Shown: positions 16,408 through 25,718 of the stretch, in pieces
How the letters are laid out: each line of letters starts with the position of its first letter
How positions within the stretch are numbered: the first letter of the stretch is position 1
Origin: Octadecabacter sp. SW4
GTDB taxonomy: Bacteria; Pseudomonadota; Alphaproteobacteria; Rhodobacterales; Rhodobacteraceae
Assembly (NCBI RefSeq): GCF_008065155.1
Contig: NZ_CP042819.1
Coordinates: 2,170,001 to 2,234,000 of the forward strand
Length of the DNA: 64,000 nucleotides
Direction: 5' to 3'
Notes under the pieces: generated by a model
The model's database searches: none
Told to the model about the DNA's origin: nothing
The model's input: the letters and a program-made list of their open reading frames with translations, nothing else
Made by a program: the position numbers and the translations under genes

Positions 16408-17052
16408 ATGGTTGCCGCATCCTTTGCCCATGTGCGTGCCTGGGTCTTTGATCTGGACAACACGCTTTATCCGCCCAGCGCCCGTCTGTTTGACCAGATC
16501 GAGGTGCGCATGACCGCATGGGTGCAATCCGCGCTTGGCGTCGATGCGACGCGCGCCGATCACCTGCGCGACCACTATTGGCGCAAATATGGCACGACAC
16601 TGGCAGGACTGATGGCCGAGCACGGTGTCGATCCAGGCCCCTATCTGGGTGCGGTCCACGATATTGATCTGTCCCACCTTGAAAAAGCCCCCGATCTGGC
16701 CGCCCGTATCCGCGCCCTGCCCGGGCGGCGCATCGTCTATACCAACGGCAGCGAACCCTATGCGCAGCGCGTGCTGGCAGCACGCGGTCTGGATGGGCTT
16801 TTTGATGCGGTTTACGGTGTTGAACACGCCGGTTACCGCCCCAAACCCGAACAGGCCGCATTCGAAGCGGTCTTTGCCCTAGACGGCTTGGATGCGCGAC
16901 AGGGCGCGATGTTCGAGGACGACACCCGCAACCTTGCCGCGCCACATGCGATGGGAATGCGCACGGTGCATGTGGCGCCTGCGCCCTTTCTGGCCGATCA
17001 CATCCATCACCACACCGAAGATCTGACCGCCTTCTTGTCGCAGCTGGTCTGA
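16408..17052 (+). CDS. HAD-family pyrimidine 5'-nucleotidase-like phosphatase
   Basis: The protein has 214 residues. HAD motif I is VFDLDNTLYP (nucleophile Asp and acid Asp), motif II IVYTNGS, motif III the Lys in RPKPEQ, motif IV MFEDDTRN. The DLDNTLYP form plus helical cap is that of the Sdt1/YjjG-type pyrimidine nucleotidases, which dephosphorylate UMP/CMP or related phosphates in the cytosol. The start has no ribosome site and appears leaderless. It is followed after 41 nt by the UbiH-type gene. Confidence 0.88.
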   Translation: MVAASFAHVRAWVFDLDNTLYPPSARLFDQIEVRMTAWVQSALGVDATRADHLRDHYWRKYGTTLAGLMAEHGVDPGPYLGAVHDIDLSHLEKAPDLAARIRALPGRRIVYTNGSEPYAQRVLAARGLDGLFDAVYGVEHAGYRPKPEQAAFEAVFALDGLDARQGAMFEDDTRNLAAPHAMGMRTVHVAPAPFLADHIHHHTEDLTAFLSQLV

Positions 17053-17093
17053 CACCCCTTTCCCCTACCTGCGCACAGGCCTATGTCTGAGGG

Positions 17094-18317
17094 ATGGAAC
17101 GGCAAGACACTGATATCCTGATTTCCGGCGGCGGTGTCGCTGGGCTGACCGCAGCGGCCGCCTTTGGCAGCGCCGGGTTCCGCGTGATCTGTGTTGATCC
17201 TGCGCCGCCCGTCACGGATGAAACGGCTGCAGGCGCCGATCTGCGCACCACGGCATTTCTGCAACCAGCGCGCGATTTGCTGGACCGCGCGGGGCTGTGG
17301 GATCGCCTTGCACCCTTTGCTGCGCCGTTGCAGATCATGCGGATCGTCGATGCGGGCGGCGATGCGCCCGATGCCCGCGTCACCCGCGATTTCAACGCCG
17401 CCGATATTTCCGACGCACCCTTCGGGTGGAACCTGTCCAACTGGCTGCTGCGCCGCGAGATGGCCGCGCGGTTGGCTGAACTTGATACGGTCGATTTCCG
17501 CGCCGGCGTCGGCTTCAAGTCCCTGCTGACCCGCGAGGGCGAGGCCCTGGTGACCCTGTCCAATGGCGCGCAGGTCCGCGCGCAGCTGGTCATTGCGGCT
17601 GACGGACGTGACAGCCCCGTGCGTCAGGCCGTGGGAATTGACGTGAAAACAACGCGCTACGGGCAAAAAGCGGTGACATTCGCCGTTACCCACGAAGCCC
17701 CCCACAACAATGTATCAACCGAAGTGCACCGCACCGGCGGCCCTTTTACGCTGGTCCCCTTGCCCGACCTCGATGGCAAGCCCTGTTCTGCCGTGGTCTG
17801 GATGGAAAGCGGCCCCGAAGCGCTGCGATTGGCGGCGTTGCAAGCGGCCGATTTCGAGGCGGCCGCCACCACACGATCTGCGGGAACCTATGGCCCGCTC
17901 ACCCTCGCCTCGCGCCGCATGGTCTGGCCGATCATCAGCCAGCGGGCCGCCCGCATGTCGTGCGAACGGGTCGCTCTTGTGGCCGAGGCCGCGCATGTGG
18001 TCCCGCCCATCGGCGCGCAGGGGCTGAACATGTCGCTGGCCGATATGACCTGCCTGCTGGATCTGGCTGTGGCCAGCCCCTCCACCCTTGGGGATCGCAA
18101 GATGCTGGACGCCTATCACGCACGCCGCCACCCCGAGGTCGTGCTGCGCGTCAAAGGTGTCGATGCCCTCAACCGCGCGTCAATCGCCGGGTCGCCAATG
18201 CTGCGCGACCTGCGCGCCAAGGGCATAGAGGCGCTTTATTCCGTCGCCCCCCTGCGCAAGACACTGATGCAAATGGGCCTTGGTGCCTCAAGCCAAAGTG
18301 GGAGTCACAATACCTGA
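17094..18317 (+). CDS. UbiH/COQ6-family FAD monooxygenase
   Basis: The protein has 407 residues. An N-terminal Rossmann motif ISGGGVAGLTAAAAFGSAG binds FAD; VIAADGRDSPVR is the DG motif; the second FAD motif is VAEAAHVVPPIGAQGLN, where the usual GDAAH reads AEAAH. The family hydroxylates the ubiquinone ring, which is the likely role here. The ATG is preceded by GAGGG too close to work as a normal ribosome site, and TATGTC sits 6 nt upstream (17082-17087). The end overlaps the convergent aminotransferase by 13 nt. Confidence 0.88.
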   Translation: MERQDTDILISGGGVAGLTAAAAFGSAGFRVICVDPAPPVTDETAAGADLRTTAFLQPARDLLDRAGLWDRLAPFAAPLQIMRIVDAGGDAPDARVTRDFNAADISDAPFGWNLSNWLLRREMAARLAELDTVDFRAGVGFKSLLTREGEALVTLSNGAQVRAQLVIAADGRDSPVRQAVGIDVKTTRYGQKAVTFAVTHEAPHNNVSTEVHRTGGPFTLVPLPDLDGKPCSAVVWMESGPEALRLAALQAADFEAAATTRSAGTYGPLTLASRRMVWPIISQRAARMSCERVALVAEAAHVVPPIGAQGLNMSLADMTCLLDLAVASPSTLGDRKMLDAYHARRHPEVVLRVKGVDALNRASIAGSPMLRDLRAKGIEALYSVAPLRKTLMQMGLGASSQSGSHNT

Positions 18318-19426
18318 TCGGCGACCGGCCTGAACCGTGCCAGTGTGGCGTCGACGTCATACAATTTATCCAATCCGAACAACCCGATGCGGAAGGTTCT
18401 GAAATCGGCCGGTTCATCGCATTGCAGCGGCACCCCCGCCGCGATCTGCATCCCCAGTGCCGCAAACTTTGACCCGTTTTGCACATCGCCATCATCGGTA
18501 TAGCTGACAACGACTCCGGGCGCACCAAACCCGTCCGCCGCGACAGATTTGATACCCTTGCCCGCGAAATATGCCCGCACCCCGTCGCCCAAAGCCCATT
18601 GCGCCGCGCGCAGCTTGTCAAAGCCAAATTCGCGGCTTTCCACCATCGCATCACGAAACGCGCGCAGGCTGTCAGTGGGCATGGTCGCATGATAGGCATG
18701 ACCGCCGTTTTCATAGGCCTGCATGATCGCATGCCACTTTTTCAGGTCCAGCGCGAAACTGTCCGAAGCGGTGCTGCCCATCCGCTCAACAGCGCGCGCT
18801 GACAGCATCACCAATCCGGCAGCGGGCGTAGAGGACCAGCCCTTTTGCGGCGCGGAGATCAACACGTCGACCCCTGTCGCCGCCATATCCACCCAGACGC
18901 ACCCCGAAGCGATGCAATCCAGCACCATCAGCGCGCCAACCTCGTGGGCGGCGGCGGCCAATTCGGTGATATAATCGTCCGGCAGGATGATCCCCGCGCT
19001 GGTTTCCACATGCGGCGCGAACACCACATCCGGTTTGGTCGCGCGGATCGCATCGGTGACTTCGGCAATCGGGGCGGGCGCAAAGGGGGCACGGCTGTCA
19101 TTGCCGGTTTGACGGGCTTTGAACACAGTTGTCTGCGCCGTGAACTGACCTGCGTCAAAAATCTGGCTCCAGCGATAGGAAAACCAGCCGTTGCGCACAA
19201 TCAGCGCATGGGCATCGCCACCAAACTGGCGCGCCACGGCCTCCATCCCATAGGTGCCGCCCCCGGGCACGATGGCCACGGCATCGGCCTTGTAGACGTC
19301 CTTTAACATGCCGCTGATATCCGTCATGACACCTTGAAATGCCTTGGACATATGGTTCAGGCTGCGGTCGGTGAACACGACGCTGAATTCCATAAGGCCA
19401 TCGGGATCGACTGGGGTATTGATCAT
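18305..19426 (-). CDS. Class V aminotransferase (alanine/serine-glyoxylate type)
   Basis: This 373-residue fold-type I PLP enzyme has the Gly-rich phosphate loop PGGGTYGMEAVARQ, the cofactor Asp in VLDCIASGCVWVD, and the Schiff-base Lys in ISAPQKGWSSTP. This matches the serine/alanine-glyoxylate and phosphoserine-like branch of class V. The exact amino donor cannot be told. It is monocistronic between the UbiH-like gene (convergent) and two Lrp/AsnC regulators on the same strand, 67 nt upstream. Confidence 0.85.
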   Translation of the reverse strand: MINTPVDPDGLMEFSVVFTDRSLNHMSKAFQGVMTDISGMLKDVYKADAVAIVPGGGTYGMEAVARQFGGDAHALIVRNGWFSYRWSQIFDAGQFTAQTTVFKARQTGNDSRAPFAPAPIAEVTDAIRATKPDVVFAPHVETSAGIILPDDYITELAAAAHEVGALMVLDCIASGCVWVDMAATGVDVLISAPQKGWSSTPAAGLVMLSARAVERMGSTASDSFALDLKKWHAIMQAYENGGHAYHATMPTDSLRAFRDAMVESREFGFDKLRAAQWALGDGVRAYFAGKGIKSVAADGFGAPGVVVSYTDDGDVQNGSKFAALGMQIAAGVPLQCDEPADFRTFRIGLFGLDKLYDVDATLARFRPVADQVL

Positions 19427-19493
19427 TGTGCGGCTCCGCCATCATGGGTTTTGCCCATACTAGCGCGCCACCGGCCAAGTGTAAGCCACGTTC

Positions 19494-19946
19494 TTACAGC
19501 GGCCCCGGGCGGCGCTCCTCGCTCAGCAGCACATTGGCCTCGACATTCCCCACACCCGGCAGGGTCATCACGCGGCGGCGCAGGACCCGCTCGAAATCCG
19601 CCAGATCGCGGGCGACAACCCGCAACCGGTAATCATAAAGGCCCAGCACATGCTCAACCAGTTGCACCTCGGGAATGGCCATGACGGCGCGCTCGAAATC
19701 CTCAAGCGATACGCGCCCTTTGGTGGCCAGCTTGACGCCCAAAAACACCGTCACACCAAAGCCCAGCTTTTCCGCATCCAATGCCACGCGCCGCCCTGCT
19801 ATCACGCCGCCGTCGCGCAGGCGTTTCATGCGCCGCCATGTGGCAGGCTGGCTCAACCCGATGCGCCCGCCCAAAGCGGCCGCCGATTGGCTGGCATCGC
19901 GTTCAAGCGCGCGCAAGATCGCGCGGTCAGTGTCATCCAGATCCAT
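19494..19946 (-). CDS. Lrp/AsnC family regulator
   Basis: The protein has 150 residues from the ATG at 19946, which overlaps the stop of the preceding regulator (TGATG). The N-terminal helix-turn-helix (SQSAAALGGRIGLSQPATWRRMKRLRDGGVI) is followed by an alpha/beta RAM ligand domain (VEHVLGLYDYRLRVVARDLADFERVL). Family members form dimers to octamers and sense amino acids. With its neighbour it may make a mixed oligomer. Likely targets are the nearby ilvC or the downstream aminotransferase. Confidence 0.93.
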   Translation of the reverse strand: MDLDDTDRAILRALERDASQSAAALGGRIGLSQPATWRRMKRLRDGGVIAGRRVALDAEKLGFGVTVFLGVKLATKGRVSLEDFERAVMAIPEVQLVEHVLGLYDYRLRVVARDLADFERVLRRRVMTLPGVGNVEANVLLSEERRPGPL

Positions 19947-20401
19947 CACAGCGGCAGGCTTTCATCGTCATAAAGTGTCGCGACCGTCATCAAGGCCTCG
20001 ATATCGGCCATATGTGGTAGGGCAAGAATACTGTCGCGATAGATTTGCTGATAATGGCCCATGTCACGGGCAATGACCGACAGGCGCAGATCGACACGGC
20101 CCAGAAAGGTCTGGATTTCGGTGACCTCGGCAATGCCCCGCGCCGCGGCGATAAATTCGTCAAAGGCGCGGGCCTGCGTCTTGTCCAGCGTGATGCGCAG
20201 CGACACCGTGACGCCGTAGCCCAGCGCGCGCCAGTCAATCACCGCGTGCTGGCCCTTCAGAATACCGCGCTCTTGCAAACGGCCCAGACGCCGCTGCGCC
20301 TTCAACGGCGAAACACCCGCACGCGCCGCCAGATCGGCAGCGGTCAGGCTCGGGTCGGCCTGCATCTGGCGCAACAGACGGCGATCAATGTCATCAAGCA
20401 T
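19946..20401 (-). CDS. Lrp/AsnC family regulator (first of a coupled pair)
   Basis: The protein has 151 residues: helix-turn-helix LTAADLAARAGVSPLKAQRRLGRLQERGIL and a RAM domain with VTEIQTFLGRVDLRLSVIARDMGHYQQIY. It is transcribed away from ilvC across a 138-nt AT-rich gap, the usual arrangement for a local regulator. Its stop overlaps the start of the second regulator. Residue pattern differs clearly from the second one (low identity), so this is an old pair, not a fresh duplication. Confidence 0.93.
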   Translation of the reverse strand: MLDDIDRRLLRQMQADPSLTAADLAARAGVSPLKAQRRLGRLQERGILKGQHAVIDWRALGYGVTVSLRITLDKTQARAFDEFIAAARGIAEVTEIQTFLGRVDLRLSVIARDMGHYQQIYRDSILALPHMADIEALMTVATLYDDESLPL

Positions 20402-20434
20402 GAAAAACCCTATTATTTACAAAACTACGCATAA

Positions 20435-21562
<1,128 letters not shown>

Positions 21563-21583
21563 GTCAAATCTGCAAGACAAAGG

Positions 21584-21613
21584 AAAAGGGGGGTCAGCTT
21601 GATCCCCCTTTTT
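21584..21613. terminator. Bidirectional rho-independent terminator
   Basis: AAAAGGGGG pairs with CCCCCTTTT(T) through a short inner stem and a 3-nt loop. It serves ilvC on the plus strand and the acetyltransferase on the minus strand, 21 nt and 8 nt from their stops. Confidence 0.88.
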
Positions 21614-21621
21614 CTATTGGC

Positions 21622-22158
21622 TCACTTCTGCTTTATATCTGCGAGGGGTTTTTCCATGAACACAAGATGCGCGACGATCGCGGGGTCTTGCACGCTCTCG
21701 GGATCGAACACGGCATCCACAAAACCCAGCCCTCTGTAAAAGGCGATCGCTTCGGGAAGTCCGGTCGTCGTATCCAGATAAAGGGTCATGCAGCCCATTG
21801 CGCGCGCCTCGGCCTCCAGTCGTGCCATCAGCTTATTTGCAATCCCCATGCGCCGCGCCGTCGGGGCCACATAAAGTCGTTTCACTTCGCCCTTCCCGTT
21901 CGCCAGACGCTGCAACAGGATCATACCTGCCAACCCGCCTTTGGGATGTCGGGCGACGATAAAGCGACCATCTTGATCAAGATAATGGTCGATCTTTTCC
22001 GTGGTCAGCTTCATATGCGCGTCGGGATCGACAATTTCGCCTGTCGCCTCCCGATGACGAGCGGCGGCGAAGTGCAAATACTCGCGCATCATTTCTGCCC
22101 AGCCGGGCGCATCAGCGAGATCCGTAACTACTTCAACCTTGATCGCATCAGATGTCAT
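21622..22158 (-). CDS. GNAT family N-acetyltransferase
   Basis: The protein has 178 residues from the ATG at 22158 behind AAGGAGA; a GTG directly before it is in frame. The acetyl-CoA binding motif is RLYVAPTARRMGIANKLM, preceded by the strand GMILLQRL and followed by LYLDTTTGLPEAIAFYRGLGF. Substrate is unknown. It is a single gene between ilvC (convergent) and a 295-nt gap. Confidence 0.9.
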   Translation of the reverse strand: MTSDAIKVEVVTDLADAPGWAEMMREYLHFAAARHREATGEIVDPDAHMKLTTEKIDHYLDQDGRFIVARHPKGGLAGMILLQRLANGKGEVKRLYVAPTARRMGIANKLMARLEAEARAMGCMTLYLDTTTGLPEAIAFYRGLGFVDAVFDPESVQDPAIVAHLVFMEKPLADIKQK

Positions 22159-22327
22159 CACTCTCTCCTTGTTGAAATCTTAACAGGGGCACCCGGAATG
22201 TTGAAAGGCATTTGTGGTGCGCCACGCCTGAACCACAAAAGGGCTTTCATCGTGGGTGATCATTTCTTTCAATGGCACACCCTTGTCCCCGGATCGGTCA
22301 TCTGACGTCCTGAAGCGAGGGCGCAAA

Positions 22328-22402
22328 ATGAAGACAATGACGGCCTTGATGCAGCCCCTGGGTCGTGCCGCCGCGACATTGCGTTACAAACGAAGGCCTT
22401 GA
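22328..22402 (+). CDS. Possible 24-residue small protein
   Basis: An ATG with GAGGG upstream opens a frame of 24 codons giving a basic peptide (MKTMTALMQPLGRAAATLRY...). It lies in the gap before the DsbA-like gene. Support is only a ribosome site and protein-like composition; it may be chance. Confidence 0.25.
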   Translation: MKTMTALMQPLGRAAATLRYKRRP

Positions 22403-22453
22403 ATAAGCCCGCGCCCGCAAATATTCACCCTATAGCAACACAGGAATGCCCCC

Positions 22454-23137
22454 ATGGCCCCGCTGAAACTGGTTCATTTCTCAGATATCCTTTGTGTCTG
22501 GGCCTATGTCGGGCAGGCACCGCTTTTCCGGCTTGCCGAACGGTTTGGGGACCATTTGGATATCGAGGTGCACTACTGTTCCGTGTTTCCCGACACCCAA
22601 GCCAAGATGTCCAAACTCTGGCGCGACAAAGGCGAGTTTGAAGGATATGCCCGCCACGTGAGAGAAGTTGTCGATGGCTTTGATGGCGTCGAAATCCATG
22701 AAGATGTCTGGTCAAAGACCCGGCCGTTTTCGTCGGCAAGCCCGCAGTTGTTCATCAAGGCCGTTGAACTTCTGGAAAAACACGCCGGTGCCACGCCGTT
22801 CCAGTCACGCTTGTCCGTGAAAGCCGCCAAGCTTCTGCGCGAGGCCTTTTTCAAGGAAGCGCACGACATTTCCGATTGGGGGGTGCAACGGCACGTGAGT
22901 GACAAAATTGGTGTCGACTTTGCGGATGTCAGCAAAAAGATTGAAACAGGCGAAGCGATGGCAAAACTGGCCTCTGATTACGAGCTTGTTCAGACAATGG
23001 GGATCAAGGGCAGCCCGACCTATATCCTCAACAATGGTCGCCAGACCCTGTTTGGCAATATCAGTTACGGCATACTGGAAGTGAATTTCAAAGAATTGCT
23101 GAAAGAACAAGACGGCTTGAACGCCAGCCTTTGCTGA
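22454..23137 (+). CDS. DsbA-family / 2-hydroxychromene-carboxylate isomerase-like protein
   Basis: The protein has 227 residues, with AGGAA 8 nt before the ATG and no signal peptide, so cytosolic. The fold looks like the kappa-class thioredoxin group: N-terminal strand with FSDILCVWAYVGQ in place of a CxxC (only one Cys), a helical insert, then GIKGSPTYILNNGR with the cis-Pro loop. With a single Cys it is more like a glutathione-using isomerase or transferase than a disulfide oxidase. Substrate is unknown. It converges on the LysR gene. Confidence 0.75.
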   Translation: MAPLKLVHFSDILCVWAYVGQAPLFRLAERFGDHLDIEVHYCSVFPDTQAKMSKLWRDKGEFEGYARHVREVVDGFDGVEIHEDVWSKTRPFSSASPQLFIKAVELLEKHAGATPFQSRLSVKAAKLLREAFFKEAHDISDWGVQRHVSDKIGVDFADVSKKIETGEAMAKLASDYELVQTMGIKGSPTYILNNGRQTLFGNISYGILEVNFKELLKEQDGLNASLC

Positions 23138-23206
23138 ACAGCCCATAAACGGGCGGCCCCGAAAAGGCAGCCTTGTCCGATGTCGGCCTTGGCGCCCCCG
23201 TATCGC

Positions 23207-24124
23207 CTAATCCCGCGAAAAATAACCGCCCTCGAGAATCCAGCTCTGGTCCAGCATGTATTCGACGAACAAGCGGGCGGGGCTGTCGTCGGGGGCGTTG
23301 GCCGGGTAGACGGCAAAGACATCCAAGCTTTTTGAAAATGCGCCGGGCAGGACTTCCACCAGCTCCCCGGATTTCAGATCTGCGGCCACAAGCAGTTTGA
23401 ACTCGGCGCAAAACCCCAAGCCTGCGCGGACAAACTGCATCCCCATTTCAAAGTTGTCACACGAGACCGCGATCCGCGGTTCCTTCTTTGTGGGGGCGAG
23501 CCCGCACATCCCTGCAAAGGACGACCATGCGATCTGCGGTGTTTGAACCCAGTCCCAGTTTGTCAGATCGTCGAGGCTGCGCACAGGCGGTCGCGCGTTG
23601 ACATATTCAGGCGATGCAAAAATACAGAATTTGAGAGACCCCAGCCGCGTCGCCTTGTAGCTGCTGTCGTCCAGACCGTTGGTGGTCCCGCGAATGGCCA
23701 GATCGTAGGGCGAACCTTCCAGGCTGACCTGACGATCGTTGATGTGCATCGAAAGCTGGATATTGGGATAGGCCTTGGCAAATCCGGTGTAGATGTCACA
23801 GACTGGTCGGTTTGCGGCGGACGTGTTCACCGTGATGGACAGGCGGCCCTGCGGCTGGCTGACACGCCGGTTAATCGCAGCCAGCCCTTCCTGCGCGGCC
23901 CGCGACATCTGCTGGCTGGCACGCAGAAGGTCGGTACCCGCCTCGGTCAGGGATATCCGTCGCGTCGAGCGATACAGAAGCGGTGTTCCCAGACGCGCTT
24001 CAAACTGGGTGATGTGATGGCTCACCACTGAAGGGGACAAGCGCAATTTGGCCGCCGCTTGCCTGAATGATCCCGCTTCGGCCACTGCCTGAAAGATCGC
24101 CATTGCCCGCAACTGGTCTATCAT
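23207..24124 (-). CDS. LysR family regulator
   Basis: The protein has 305 residues. The N-terminal winged helix AMAIFQAVAEAGSFRQAAAKLRLSPSVVSHHITQFEARLG is standard; the rest is a periplasmic-binding-type effector domain (LSITVNTSAANRPV, YDLAIRGTTNGLDDS). It diverges from a pair of very small genes starting at 24260, and an imperfect palindrome at 24176-24190 could be its operator, so it may control them. Confidence 0.93.
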   Translation of the reverse strand: MIDQLRAMAIFQAVAEAGSFRQAAAKLRLSPSVVSHHITQFEARLGTPLLYRSTRRISLTEAGTDLLRASQQMSRAAQEGLAAINRRVSQPQGRLSITVNTSAANRPVCDIYTGFAKAYPNIQLSMHINDRQVSLEGSPYDLAIRGTTNGLDDSSYKATRLGSLKFCIFASPEYVNARPPVRSLDDLTNWDWVQTPQIAWSSFAGMCGLAPTKKEPRIAVSCDNFEMGMQFVRAGLGFCAEFKLLVAADLKSGELVEVLPGAFSKSLDVFAVYPANAPDDSPARLFVEYMLDQSWILEGGYFSRD

Positions 24125-24175
24125 GAAAGCCCCCGATTGTTCGACTGGATGGGATTATGAAACCGAAACATACCG

Positions 24176-24190
24176 GATTATCGTATGATC
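24176..24190. promoter_or_regulatory. Candidate LysR-type operator
   Basis: GATTATCGTATGATC is an imperfect palindrome (five of seven pairs) containing the T-N11-A pattern typical of LysR sites. It sits in the divergent gap, 52 nt from the regulator and 70 nt from the small gene. Confidence 0.3.
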
Positions 24191-24259
24191 TGACATCTGC
24201 GATCAATGGTCAAGTCACCGGATGGTGGCGCATTGCAGCAAAAGTCGAAAGGAAACAAA

Positions 24260-24538
24260 ATGACATTGATGGTCTCGATCGCGCGCGTGTCTACAACCGA
24301 AAACCCCTTTGGTTCAAAGGATTTTCACGACGCGCATGACAAAATTTTCGGGGATGCGATGGCGCTGAAGGCACTTCTGCGCGATCCAAACGATCCCTAT
24401 CAGATCGCTCTGGTCGGCGACGTCAAGGATATTGACCGTGTCCGCAGTGCCAGCCGCACCGCCGAAGGCGATGCCATGATGCGCCGCTTCGGCTTTGTCG
24501 AACAACTGTCGTATTTTCTGCAAGAGGAGGATGCGTGA
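24260..24538 (+). CDS. Small protein, possible dimeric alpha/beta-barrel (ABM-like)
   Basis: The protein has 92 residues from the ATG at 24260 with AAAGGAAA before it. The order of elements (strand MVSIARV, helix KDFHDAHDKIFGDAMA, strand with LLRDPNDPYQIALVGDV, helix with SRTAEGDAMMRRFGFV) resembles single-domain ferredoxin-like barrels such as antibiotic-biosynthesis-monooxygenase relatives. No catalytic call is possible. Its stop overlaps the ATG of the next small gene (TGATG). Confidence 0.65.
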   Translation: MTLMVSIARVSTTENPFGSKDFHDAHDKIFGDAMALKALLRDPNDPYQIALVGDVKDIDRVRSASRTAEGDAMMRRFGFVEQLSYFLQEEDA

Positions 24539-24669
24539 TGTTCGCCCTTTTTCGCCGTATCTTTACCCCGGAAGCTGACAGTCTGCCTGTCAGCCAGGGG
24601 CGCGACAGGCTTGCGACCTACTGGGCGCAAGTGCGCGACGCAAATCCCTATGCTTGGCCTTTGGGCTAG
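24538..24669 (+). CDS. 43-residue small protein coupled to the gene before it
   Basis: The ATG at 24538 overlaps the preceding stop (TGATG), with GAGGAG a few bases upstream. The 43-residue product is amphipathic at its N-terminus (MFALFRRIFTPEADS) and ends ANPYAWPLG. Coupling and a good ribosome site argue that it is real. I recognise no family. It lies on the far side of a LysR regulator with its partner. Confidence 0.55.
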   Translation: MFALFRRIFTPEADSLPVSQGRDRLATYWAQVRDANPYAWPLG

Positions 24670-24818
24670 GGCGGGCCGTCACGATCACAAAAAAGGCGCC
24701 GTAACGCCCTTGTTCATGTGCGATGCGGCCCCTTTCCAAGTTGTGGCCCACCATCATCGGCGCACTAAGTCACAGGGATTTCTGGACAAACTTCGCCCCC
24801 TCTGGTCCAAGCGATCCC

Positions 24819-25718
24819 ATGACAACGCACCCTACCCTTTCAAACTGGCTGTCCATCGCCGCCCTGGGCGTGATCTGGGGTGGCACCTTTATGGTTGTCG
24901 CAATCGCCCTCGAAGGCTTCGGGCCGCTGACGGTTGCCAGCGCGCGCACAACGTTGGGGGCCGTATCGCTGCTGATCCTGATGCGCGCGCTGGGTCGCCC
25001 GATGCCATCGGGGCGCGCGGTTTGGGGGTATCTGGCGGTAATCGGTGCGCTCAACACTGCGCTGCCCTTTGCGCTGTTGTCCTGGGGCCAGCAATATGTG
25101 CCTTCTGCCTTTGCGGGCATTTCAATGGCCGCGCTGCCACTGTTCGTGCTGCCGTTGGCGCATCTGTTCAGTGACGAAAAGATGAGCGGGCGCAAAGCCC
25201 TCGGCGTTGTCGTCGGCTTTACCGGCGCGGCGGTGCTGATTGGCCCCAACGCCCTGCGGATCGGTCAGGGGATCGTGCCGCTGGCACAACTCGCCTGTAT
25301 CGCCGCCTCGCTGTCTTATGCGGTGAGTTCGGTCCTGACGCGGCGCTGTCCGCCCGTTGACAGTATCTCGATGGCGGCGCTAACGCTGGTGGTCGGGTCC
25401 ATCTGCCTGATCCCGGCGATGTTGTTGATCGAAGGTCTGCCAACTTGGCCCGCGGGGCGCGCAGGCTACGCGATCATCTTTCTTGGCCTCGTGCCCACGG
25501 CCTTTGCAGCGCTTTTACGGGTGCAGACGATCCGCACCGCCGGATCGGTCTTCATGACGCTGGTGAACTACCAGGTTCCGCTGTGGTCCGTGGTATTCGG
25601 CACGCTGGTGCTGTCCGAAGTCTTGCCGCTGCGTTTCTTTGCAGCCCTTGCGCTGATCCTCACGGGGTTGCTGATCAGCCAGTGGGTCGGCCTGCAAAAG
25701 CTATTCATGCGCAGCTAA
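24819..25718 (+). CDS. EamA/DMT family transporter
   Basis: The protein has about 299 residues from the ATG at 24819; the open frame reaches back to 24723, but the extra residues are not membrane-like. It has ten helices in two EamA repeats, with LGVIWGGTFMVVAIAL at the start and ALPFALLSWGQQYVPSAFAG in the middle. Substrate is unknown. It overlaps the end of glmM (convergent) by 4 nt. It is clearly related to, but not a recent copy of, the transporter at 10976. Confidence 0.88.
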   Translation: MTTHPTLSNWLSIAALGVIWGGTFMVVAIALEGFGPLTVASARTTLGAVSLLILMRALGRPMPSGRAVWGYLAVIGALNTALPFALLSWGQQYVPSAFAGISMAALPLFVLPLAHLFSDEKMSGRKALGVVVGFTGAAVLIGPNALRIGQGIVPLAQLACIAASLSYAVSSVLTRRCPPVDSISMAALTLVVGSICLIPAMLLIEGLPTWPAGRAGYAIIFLGLVPTAFAALLRVQTIRTAGSVFMTLVNYQVPLWSVVFGTLVLSEVLPLRFFAALALILTGLLISQWVGLQKLFMRS

